Origin: an uncultured Porphyromonadaceae bacterium
Lineage (GTDB): Bacteria; Bacteroidota; Bacteroidia; Bacteroidales; Muribaculaceae
Direction of reading: 5' to 3'
NCBI GenBank assembly: GCA_947166165.1
Contig: CAMVDK010000112.1
Coordinates: forward strand, 1 to 9,849
DNA: 9,849 bases
Shown piece by piece: positions 1 to 5,869 of the stretch. How positions within the stretch are numbered: position 1 is the first letter of the stretch; every line of letters begins with the position of its first letter. Under the pieces are notes generated by a model. It was not told the DNA's origin, did not search any database, and saw only the letters and a program-made list of their open reading frames with translations. Both the position numbers and the translations under genes were made by a program.

Positions 1-373
1 GATGGCGTTCATGTTTCAATTCACGCGCCCGTGGGGGGCACGACCTTCGGGCGATTGCCGAGCGCGACAAGCAGGAAGTTTCAATTCACGCGCCCGTGGG
101 GGGCACGACACTTTTCCTTCTGGCCATCTGAACTTCTCATTTAGTTTCAATTCACGCGCCCGTGGGGGGCACGACGGCTTCCTGACTTGTCAAGGCTGTG
201 TTCAGCTTGTTTCAATTCACGCGCCCGTGGGGGGCACGACAAATATGATTTTCCAATTCCATTACTACATATTAAGTTTCAATTCACGCGCCCGTGGGGG
301 GCACGACGGCAAGCGCTCGTCCGGCATTCGAATGCAAACACGTTTCAATTCACGCGCCCGTGGGGGGCACGAC
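1..373 (-). CRISPR. Type I-C CRISPR array, leader-proximal end (6 repeats, 5 complete spacers, truncated at the left edge)
   Basis: Six identical 32-bp repeats lie at 13-44, 78-109, 144-175, 209-240, 276-307 and 342-373. Spacers are 45-77 (33 bp), 110-143 (34), 176-208 (33), 241-275 (35) and 308-341 (34); positions 1-12 are the end of a further spacer, so the array continues off the window. Read on the minus strand the repeat starts GTCGTGCCCC and ends GTGAATTGAAAC, the I-C form. It folds as a 7-bp stem CGTGCCC/GGGCGCG (one G-U pair) around loop CCCAC. Cutting at the stem base, as Cas5c does in studied I-C systems, would leave an 11-nt 5' handle UGAAUUGAAAC. The cas operon and leader lie to the right, so transcription runs right to left and 308-341 is the newest spacer. 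The perfect repeat identity suits the leader end. The small reading frames here are repeat translations, not genes. Confidence 0.98.
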
Positions 374-450
374 AGTTAGAGTCTAGTTCCCTATACTCTA
401 GTCCTTTAAGCTGATATTTCTGCGAAATTACTGAAAAAAGATGAACCACA

Positions 451-478
451 CAAATAATAACGCTTTATTTTCTACAAA
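451..478 (-). promoter_or_regulatory. Weak candidate array promoter in the leader
   Basis: On the minus strand a TTTG (478-475) is followed after 16 nt by ATTATTTG (458-451), which resembles the Bacteroidetes -33 TTTG and -7 TAnnTTTG boxes. The -7 box lacks the TA at the right place and the spacing is shorter than the roughly 20 nt seen at the two good promoters in this window. Direction and position suit transcription into the array. The array could instead be read through from the cas operon. Confidence 0.25.
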
Positions 479-496
479 ATCTTTGATTCACAATGT

Positions 497-539
497 CTGC
501 GAACACCCTTAAGAATTCTCGAATGCTATAGGTTCGCAG
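497..539 (-). repeat. Inverted repeat just downstream of cas2 (8-bp arms)
   Basis: CTGCGAAC at 497-504 and GTTCGCAG at 532-539 are perfect reverse complements around a 27-nt centre, starting 3 nt past the cas2 stop. The centre can form a further small ATTC/GAAT stem. On the transcribed (minus) strand no T-run follows, so it is not a standard intrinsic terminator. It could be a 3'-end stabilising hairpin, a processing boundary between cas mRNA and pre-crRNA, or a leader protein-binding site. Confidence 0.55.
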
Positions 540-542
540 CCA

Positions 543-833
543 CTAGATCATCAATGTTCCATTGAGGTCGATTGCATTGTTCTTTCCTAATGTTTCAACC
601 TTGGACGCAAAAGTGTTACCTAGATTATACAGCCTAATGCTGTCTGTTTCATCATCTATAATGCCAGAAAGCACCATCTTCAGTTGAGTGTATTGCGTGA
701 TGTCTACATTACATTCAAACACTGAATTCTGCACACGTTGGCCATAGTTCAAGCACGCTTTTGCAACGCGCCGAAGGCGTTTTTGCCCTTCGGGAGTCAT
801 CGTTTCCACATCGTAGGTCACAAGAATAAGCAT
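543..833 (-). CDS. cas2: CRISPR-associated endoribonuclease/integration protein Cas2
   Basis: The 96-residue protein is typical in length for Cas2. With Cas1 it forms the spacer integration complex; the Cas2 dimer is the scaffold that positions the two Cas1 dimers on the prespacer. It begins MLILVTYDVET, the first beta strand of the ferredoxin-like fold, with the conserved acidic residue at D8. The second family signature, NSVFECNVD, lies near residues 36-44. The C-terminal strand and tail (IRLYNLG onward) give the dimer surface. The ATG is 7 nt downstream of the cas1 stop, preceded by a weak GAG-type purine run, and no other start fits the N-terminal motif. It is the last gene of the operon, directly before the leader. 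Nothing appears broken. Confidence 0.97.
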   Translation of the reverse strand: MLILVTYDVETMTPEGQKRLRRVAKACLNYGQRVQNSVFECNVDITQYTQLKMVLSGIIDDETDSIRLYNLGNTFASKVETLGKNNAIDLNGTLMI

Positions 834-840
834 GTCACTC

Positions 841-1866
841 TCATTGAATCAAGAAAACAGGATAATTGTCTAAATCTCCCCTGAAGTGGCGAGCCAACAG
901 CATTGCTTGCACATATGGCAACAAACCGACTGGAATCTTCTCCTTCAAGAATGGATGTTCTATTTCTTCCTTTTTTCGGTTTTGCCAAGCCTCCAGAATG
1001 GTGCGTTTTGTCTCGTCTTTCATGATAAGATTATTTTCACCATTTTCGACAAAGTCATTGGCTTTCACTTGTCGGCGGTTGATGAGCGACAGCACAAATC
1101 TATCGCATAAGTATGAACGCATCTCTTCCATGAGGTCGAAGGCCAAGCTTGCTCTTCCGGGCCGCTCGGTATGCAGGAATCCCACATATGGATCCAGCCC
1201 GACTGTCTCCAAAGCCGATTGGGACTCATGGGCCAGCAAAGTATAGGCGAACGATAGAAGACAGTTCACGCGGTCTTTTGGTGGCCGCCGGCTGCGCCCA
1301 TTGAATCGGAACGCTTCGTCGTCAACCAGAATCATTTGATTGAAAACTGAGAAATATATATTCGCCGCCTCACCTTCGAAACCGCGCAAAGCATCCATAT
1401 TCCCGGCAGCCAAGCATCGCCCCTTGATGCGGTTCAGCATAGCAGACGCGTCAGCCACACCATCAGCCCTGAAAGGGTGGTCGCGCTTGAGCCGCTCCAG
1501 AGCCTTGCGGCAGTTATAAATTTTTCCCGCAATAAACAGCCTGCTCAGCTCTAATGATTTGACTGGGTCATCAGCCAGTCGGTATTGCTTGCGCCTTAGC
1601 AACACATTGCCACTGACCGGTCCGGAGACTCTGGCTTGAAACCACCCAGATGGCGTGAGGAAGCACAGACCAATGTGATGAGCCACGCATAGTTGCATCA
1701 AGTGTGGCGACACTCCCATGCGATTAAAGCAAACGATGCTTTCGATGTTGATGGCAGGTATCTGCATCACCTGAGTGCCTTGCACACTGGCCACTATGGT
1801 CTCACCCTGCTTGCTTAGATAGACATCAGGATTGGTGACATAGAGGGTATTAAGTAGTTTCCTCAT
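841..1866 (-). CDS. cas1: Type I-C Cas1 spacer-integration endonuclease
   Basis: This 341-residue protein is full length for I-C Cas1, the metal-dependent integrase that inserts prespacers at the leader-repeat junction. The N-terminal beta domain covers roughly residues 1-85, followed by the helical catalytic domain. The expected metal ligands are visible: E164 in RGFEGEAA, H232 in GFLHTERPGRASLAFD, and D244/E247 in AFDLMEEMR. The N-terminal MRKLLNTLYVTNPDVYLS is the I-C form. The start overlaps cas4 by 17 nt, suggesting translational coupling, and cas2 follows after 7 nt. Cas1 is separate from Cas4, whereas some systems have Cas4-Cas1 fusions. No lesion is seen, so the adaptation module looks competent. 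Confidence 0.98.
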   Translation of the reverse strand: MRKLLNTLYVTNPDVYLSKQGETIVASVQGTQVMQIPAINIESIVCFNRMGVSPHLMQLCVAHHIGLCFLTPSGWFQARVSGPVSGNVLLRRKQYRLADDPVKSLELSRLFIAGKIYNCRKALERLKRDHPFRADGVADASAMLNRIKGRCLAAGNMDALRGFEGEAANIYFSVFNQMILVDDEAFRFNGRSRRPPKDRVNCLLSFAYTLLAHESQSALETVGLDPYVGFLHTERPGRASLAFDLMEEMRSYLCDRFVLSLINRRQVKANDFVENGENNLIMKDETKRTILEAWQNRKKEEIEHPFLKEKIPVGLLPYVQAMLLARHFRGDLDNYPVFLIQ

Positions 1867-2569
1867 CGATAGTCAATTGATTAAGATAATGTTGCACCGA
1901 GGTGGCTCGCCGCAAATCGCCTACCATGCACAAGTCTTTGAGTGAACACGATTTGCACTTGGAAGTCCACCGAGCAGATGGCGTGGTGCCTGTTGCATAC
2001 AATTCGTGCATCTCGGCAACAAGGTTACAAACCAGCGCTCGCAAGTCGTCGGTCAGTTCAACGGCTTTGCGATGTCGAGTTCGCTCATAATAGATTTCAC
2101 CATACGTCAGGCGTATGCCATACATTTCCTCCAGACAGATGGCCTGGGCGCACAGTTGAGCATCGTCGGAAGCATCGCTTTTCGGACGGCCGTGCTTGTA
2201 CTCGATTGGAGTCGCGTGCCACAAGCCATCGTATTTAGGCACACGAATCGCATTTGCGTCATCTGTAGCGGGAGTGAGTTCCAGCACATCGGCTATGCCA
2301 CTCACCCCCAATGAGCGCGAAACGAGAGCCACCGACCGCAGGTGCACCACACCCCTGCTGCAGTCCATGGTGAGTGGATCGTCCACTTTGCGATGCAACT
2401 GGTTGCCCAATATCGTCAGGTGGTTGTCTTGCCATTGCTGCTCAACATAGGCGAGAGCCCACTGCCGGGGACAGAACCTGTAGTGCTGAATCCCCGACAG
2501 CATGAGCATCTCGTCGTCGCCGTAGCGATGCGATTCGTTGTCAGATGAGTTCTTCGATTTGAATTCCAT
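1850..2569 (-). CDS. cas4: Cas4 Fe-S exonuclease (PAM-dependent prespacer processing)
   Basis: The 239-residue protein is a RecB-like PD-(D/E)xK nuclease that, with Cas1 and Cas2, trims prespacers and checks their PAM in I-C systems. Cysteine C33 in YRFCPRQWAL and the C-terminal group C205-x2-C208-x5-C214 are the four expected ligands of the 4Fe-4S cluster. Nuclease motifs follow in order: aspartate in GIADVLEL, the E-x-K of TPIEYKHGRPK, and the Q-motif region QLCAQAICLEEMYG. The family-like part starts near residue 16 (RYGDDEMLMLSGIQH). No later ATG retains that motif in full, so I keep the ATG that overlaps cas7c by 29 nt; the first 15 residues may be non-conserved, and starts at M21 or M23 would lose part of the motif. 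It overlaps cas1 by 17 nt. Confidence 0.96.
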   Translation of the reverse strand: MEFKSKNSSDNESHRYGDDEMLMLSGIQHYRFCPRQWALAYVEQQWQDNHLTILGNQLHRKVDDPLTMDCSRGVVHLRSVALVSRSLGVSGIADVLELTPATDDANAIRVPKYDGLWHATPIEYKHGRPKSDASDDAQLCAQAICLEEMYGIRLTYGEIYYERTRHRKAVELTDDLRALVCNLVAEMHELYATGTTPSARWTSKCKSCSLKDLCMVGDLRRATSVQHYLNQLTIDEETT

Positions 2570-3398
2570 CTGGCAAGTTGGTGGTGTCGATGGTCACCTC
2601 ATAGTCGCTGAAAGCACGCGCCACATTGCTGGAGGTGCGTTTCACTTTCACGCGGTCGAACAAGTCGTTGGCTGGTGCGTTGCCGAGCATCGAGCCGTGA
2701 CGGAACACAATGAGTTTTCGCGCGCTCATCAAGCCGCGAGCCGCCGAGCGGTCGCAGTCGAACATGTTCTTCAAGGCTTCCCAGAAAAGGTTTAGGTCAT
2801 CTTCTGAGAATCCAGTCTGCCGTGCCAGATTGGCCGAAACGAAACCATGGCAAACATAGAGTCCGTAGGGCACCGTGGCCTTGCGGCCCATCGTGCGGTT
2901 ATCTCCTTTTTGTTTCTCGGCCTCTTTCTCAGTAGCCACAGCCATGCGGGTGATAGAGTGCTCCAGTGTAACTACTGAATCGACTGAGCGTGCAAATGTG
3001 AGTTGAATAGGACCACGGACCTGCCCTGCATTTTTGCCAGTCGACATCACAGCGCCAAAAGCACGCACATCAAAATACGTTCGACACATCACATCACGTG
3101 CCTTCAGCGTTTTTTCTGCTTCAGGTGCGTTTCTAACATCATCTTCCTCATGGGCTTTATCAATCAAGTTGTTAAGTATGGCTTTTTCCTTGATGAAAAT
3201 ATCATAGCCATCCGATAGATTCTTGGCCATCTGCACATAATTACGCACTTTGCGCTTGAGGCACACATCGGTCACAAGTCCCATACCGGTCTCAGCGTCC
3301 ACACGCGGCAGATTGCCGGCATCGGGGTCGCCATTGGGGTTGCCGTCTTGCACATCGAAGATGTAGACGAAATCAAATCTGTTTTTAATCTCTGCCAT
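2541..3398 (-). CDS. cas7c: Cas7c (Csd2), Cascade backbone subunit
   Basis: This 285-residue RAMP protein polymerises along the crRNA to form the Cascade filament. The family hallmark DVQDGNPNGDPDAGNLPR spans residues 15-32, and TDVCLKRKVRNY at 43-54 is also characteristic of the Csd2/Cas7c type. Residues 110-150 (TYFDVRAFGAVMSTGK and GQVRGPIQL) match the second conserved core. Its length is normal for the family. It starts 21 nt after cas8c behind an A/T-rich leader with no Shine-Dalgarno motif, usual for Bacteroidetes. This subunit is needed in several copies per complex, and the strong A/T-rich leader may favour its translation, though that is inference. Confidence 0.98.
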   Translation of the reverse strand: MAEIKNRFDFVYIFDVQDGNPNGDPDAGNLPRVDAETGMGLVTDVCLKRKVRNYVQMAKNLSDGYDIFIKEKAILNNLIDKAHEEDDVRNAPEAEKTLKARDVMCRTYFDVRAFGAVMSTGKNAGQVRGPIQLTFARSVDSVVTLEHSITRMAVATEKEAEKQKGDNRTMGRKATVPYGLYVCHGFVSANLARQTGFSEDDLNLFWEALKNMFDCDRSAARGLMSARKLIVFRHGSMLGNAPANDLFDRVKVKRTSSNVARAFSDYEVTIDTTNLPDGIQIEELI

Positions 3399-3419
3399 AA
3401 TAATTAAGTTTATGATTGA

Positions 3420-3809
3420 TTAATTCTGTTCGGTTGATTGCTCTTGTTCTTCACCATCCTCTGCGTTGGTCTTCTTGAACAGTTCCTGGCGCTGGTGGTA
3501 ATACCCCACGAAGAAGCGTCCTTGGTCTTGCAGGTCGAGGTGCGCAGGGAAACCATCGGCACTGATCTTGTCCATGATTTCCTGTTTGATTTTCTCGTAG
3601 TGAATCTGTGAACCCATATTGAGTTTCTCGGCATGATGGTTCGACAGATTCAAGATGGTAGCAAACACGGCCGCCGGAGTCGCACTAGCCGAGTTCATGT
3701 AGCGTTCGCGAATGGTGTTGATGTTGTTCGCATCTTGCTGGATTTTGTCCAGCACGGCAAACAATCGGCCACACAGGTAGCCTTGGTTGGTGTTTTCTTT
3801 GTCTAACAT
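3420..3809 (-). CDS. cas11c: Probable internally initiated Cas11c small subunit inside cas8c
   Basis: In studied I-C systems the Cascade small subunit is translated from an internal start within cas8c, in the same frame, as a product of about 120-150 residues. Here an in-frame ATG at 3809 would give 129 residues, beginning MLDKENTNQGYLCGRLFAVL. Just upstream, 3810-3840 is almost pure A/T on the coding strand (AATAAAAAACTTGAAGTT before the ATG), unlike the surrounding cas8c, and resembles the A-rich initiation regions of Bacteroidetes genes. The asparagine/lysine run it encodes looks like a linker, so the site may serve both roles. An alternative start is the ATG at 3863 (147 residues), behind a weak AGG. 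The existence of a small subunit follows from family knowledge; the exact start is inference. Confidence 0.6.
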   Translation of the reverse strand: MLDKENTNQGYLCGRLFAVLDKIQQDANNINTIRERYMNSASATPAAVFATILNLSNHHAEKLNMGSQIHYEKIKQEIMDKISADGFPAHLDLQDQGRFFVGYYHQRQELFKKTNAEDGEEQEQSTEQN

Positions 3810-5168
3810 AACTTCAAGTTTTTTATTGTTGTTATTATTTAACCTGTTCAAGTAAGCTTTCATGATTGCAGCCTGGGTAATGCTAACGCCCACATCAGTT
3901 TGTCCTGCTCTGACACGATTCAGCACACCCATGAACAAAGCGAATGGATACGGCAGCCCTTGGAAAATGCTTTTGGCAATCTGTTCTGGCAGATTAGGTG
4001 AAGCATCACTTGCCTTACCTGTGGATGTGATGCTCTTGAGCAAGGAATAAAGGCCAAAGTACGGCTGTTTGTTCTTCCGTGTGTCGATGATGTCCATCGC
4101 ATCAAAATGCCGTAGAATATAGCCTGCGAACTCTCTCAACGGGACCTCGGCCCAGTAGGACACTGCAATGCGTGCACTATTAGGAGCCAGGCCTAAAATA
4201 TAAAAACGATCGTCCAAATTGGTCTGCAATTGCCCGCTAAAAACGGATTTGAACGTCTTTCTAACTTGTTCGATTTCCGACTCGCTTTTCGACTCGCTTT
4301 CTTTGTAACCGAAAAGGGAGAATAAACCTTCCTCCAATTGCTGCCCTGCTTCGCCAGTTTGTGAGCACCAAAAAACAAATGTACGTGTGCCGAACTGAAA
4401 TTTATGGCGCGATTCGGGCAACAGCATCGATTTAAGTGCCGTGGAGTAACGAAACTCAGCCTCTTTACTAATTGGTGCATTGTAGGCCTGCTCCTTGCCA
4501 TAGGAGTCATAACCCGAGTTCACCTGAAATGACACCATCGAGCCATTTGACTTGCCCCCGGCTATAGGTGTGGGCGTAGTGATACGCACTATAGGAGCAC
4601 AAATCCCAGTTATCAGACAGCGCCCCTCAAGGACTTCATCTTCATCATCGACCAGAGCAAGTAAATCGTCATCGGCAGCTGCAATGCAGTCGGTTCCTTG
4701 AAGAAGGAAGGAAAAATAGGAATATTTTTTGTTGAGATTTTTAGCCACATCATCCCATAAGGGGTCTTGGCATATGGCTTTAAGGATTGCTTCGCGTCCT
4801 TGCTCATAGAACTTGGCCATGGCCTTAATCAGCCGATTGTCGGGAGCCTTCAGCAAGGTGTCGAACACAAGTTTCTTGAACGAGTTGAACCGAGGCAGGC
4901 ATTTGTCATCGGTATCACCTGTTCCTAACACGTACTTGCTGTTGTCATAAAGATAGGTTGGCGGTGGCTTTGTGCCCGAACGTTGCGGCTGTTTCCGCAC
5001 CAAAAACTCTTGCGCGCTTCGTGCATCAAGGCGCCTGTCTTCTATTCTTATGAATTGCCCGTCATCGTTTATCACAAGAATAAACGCAATCTGTTTCAGT
5101 TCCCTGCCCTCAACAGGCATTCGATCGCGGTTGAGGTCGTAGTAGTCACATAATGCTTTGAGTATCAT
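3420..5168 (-). CDS. cas8c: Cas8c (Csd1), large subunit of type I-C Cascade
   Basis: The 582-residue protein is the PAM-recognising large subunit. The start MILKALCDYYDLNRD and the following region (FILVINDDGQFIRIED, then KPPPTYLYDNSKYVLG) are the Csd1-family N-terminus. The ATG overlaps the cas5c stop as ATGA. Two low-complexity stretches stand out: a Ser/Glu run (ESESKSESE) encoded by a tandem 12-bp duplication at 4278-4301, and an NNNNNKK linker encoded by 3816-3840 just before the helical C-terminal domain. Known I-C systems make a separate small subunit, Cas11c, from an internal start in this C-terminal part; a candidate is listed separately. The C-terminus ends in an acidic tail (EDGEEQEQSTEQN). 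No frameshift is seen. Confidence 0.97.
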   Translation of the reverse strand: MILKALCDYYDLNRDRMPVEGRELKQIAFILVINDDGQFIRIEDRRLDARSAQEFLVRKQPQRSGTKPPPTYLYDNSKYVLGTGDTDDKCLPRFNSFKKLVFDTLLKAPDNRLIKAMAKFYEQGREAILKAICQDPLWDDVAKNLNKKYSYFSFLLQGTDCIAAADDDLLALVDDEDEVLEGRCLITGICAPIVRITTPTPIAGGKSNGSMVSFQVNSGYDSYGKEQAYNAPISKEAEFRYSTALKSMLLPESRHKFQFGTRTFVFWCSQTGEAGQQLEEGLFSLFGYKESESKSESEIEQVRKTFKSVFSGQLQTNLDDRFYILGLAPNSARIAVSYWAEVPLREFAGYILRHFDAMDIIDTRKNKQPYFGLYSLLKSITSTGKASDASPNLPEQIAKSIFQGLPYPFALFMGVLNRVRAGQTDVGVSITQAAIMKAYLNRLNNNNNKKLEVMLDKENTNQGYLCGRLFAVLDKIQQDANNINTIRERYMNSASATPAAVFATILNLSNHHAEKLNMGSQIHYEKIKQEIMDKISADGFPAHLDLQDQGRFFVGYYHQRQELFKKTNAEDGEEQEQSTEQN

Positions 5169-5863
5169 TTCAGCACCTCCTCACTGTCTTTTGGTGGAAC
5201 AATAATAACACCGTTCTCCATATGTGCATGAAAAAACATAGCGTCGGGGTTCTCGGGATTGGCATCGAAATCCAAGTCATAGAGCATAAAGCCCAAATTG
5301 CGGCTCTCATCAATTGGTGGTTGCAATGTTTCTTTCTCAAAATCAACTAAACGGAACGAAGCAGCACACTCTCGAGTGCCCAGATAGGGCTGCGTGAAGC
5401 ACTGTCCTTTTCGGGCGCGGCGCTCAAACATGGCATTGTACTTACCCGGATTTTCATCCTTGTGAAGCAAATGTTGCTCTTCACAGTCAATGGCAGGATT
5501 TCGGCTTTCCTTATATCGTTCACGCAATGGAATGAATACCAACTTGGCATAGAGACGGTAGCGCACATCGCGCAGCATCATCGTGTTCTTTTGCTGGCGC
5601 TTTTCCTCGATGAAAACGGGATTCTTCGACACCGCCCCCACCTCGTTGCGTCGCACCGATGTCCACCTGATGGGATTCAGGACTTCAATTTTGGTCACTT
5701 GCCACTGTATGGCAGGCTTCCAGAAAATGGCCTGGAAAATGTTTCTCGCTGCCGAAGGCGTGATGACGTCGTAGCTGACTCGCTCAACCTTGAATTCGGG
5801 TCGAGTGAAGCAGGCAATGTCGCCCCACACCTCCAAGCAGAACTCTTTGTCGTAATATTCCAT
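5165..5863 (-). CDS. cas5c: Cas5c (Cas5d), pre-crRNA endoribonuclease and Cascade subunit
   Basis: This 232-residue RAMP protein takes the place of Cas6 in type I-C: it cuts the pre-crRNA at the base of the repeat hairpin and stays on the 5' handle in Cascade. The family signature is clear at residues 12-50 (VWGDIACFTRPEFKVERV, then SYDVITPSAARNIFQAIFWKP) and at 62-74 (LNPIRWTSVRRNEV), with the later motif QPYLGTRECAASF. Tyr, Lys and His residues suitable for cleavage are present, but I do not assign the exact catalytic set. It starts 6 nt after the cas3 stop and shares ATGA with cas8c. The lack of any cas6 in the operon supports the processing role. Confidence 0.97.
   Translation of the reverse strand: MEYYDKEFCLEVWGDIACFTRPEFKVERVSYDVITPSAARNIFQAIFWKPAIQWQVTKIEVLNPIRWTSVRRNEVGAVSKNPVFIEEKRQQKNTMMLRDVRYRLYAKLVFIPLRERYKESRNPAIDCEEQHLLHKDENPGKYNAMFERRARKGQCFTQPYLGTRECAASFRLVDFEKETLQPPIDESRNLGFMLYDLDFDANPENPDAMFFHAHMENGVIIVPPKDSEEVLK
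5176..5181 (-). promoter_or_regulatory. Shine-Dalgarno-like AGGAGG before cas8c, inside the end of cas5c
   Basis: AGGAGG lies 7 nt upstream of the cas8c ATG, at the ideal distance. It is formed by the last Glu-Glu-Val codons of cas5c. Other genes in this window start behind A/T-rich sequence without such a motif, and Bacteroidetes rarely depend on it, so it may be coincidental or may aid coupled re-initiation at the ATGA overlap. Confidence 0.4.
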
Positions 5864-5869
5864 AGTTAT

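Larger units (their letters stand above)
374..542 (-). promoter_or_regulatory. CRISPR leader between cas2 and the array
   Basis: This 169-bp A/T-rich, non-coding stretch runs from the cas2 stop to the first repeat. By position it is the leader that should drive array transcription and mark where new spacers enter. Next to the first repeat, 377-382 (TAGAGT) and 395-400 (ACTCTA) form a 6-bp inverted repeat, and the near-identical words TCTAGTTCC (382-390) and TCTAGTCC (397-404) form a direct repeat; both are candidates for integrase or host-factor recognition. The distal part holds a stronger inverted repeat, listed separately. I see no open reading frame. The leader role is inferred from layout; no leader sequence family was matched. 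Confidence 0.8.

Noticed and set aside
2..414. Open reading frames of 125 and 75 codons across the array
   Set aside because: They are translations of the CRISPR repeat (periodic FNSRARGGHD or FQFTRPWGAR) and arise from the repeat, not from a gene.
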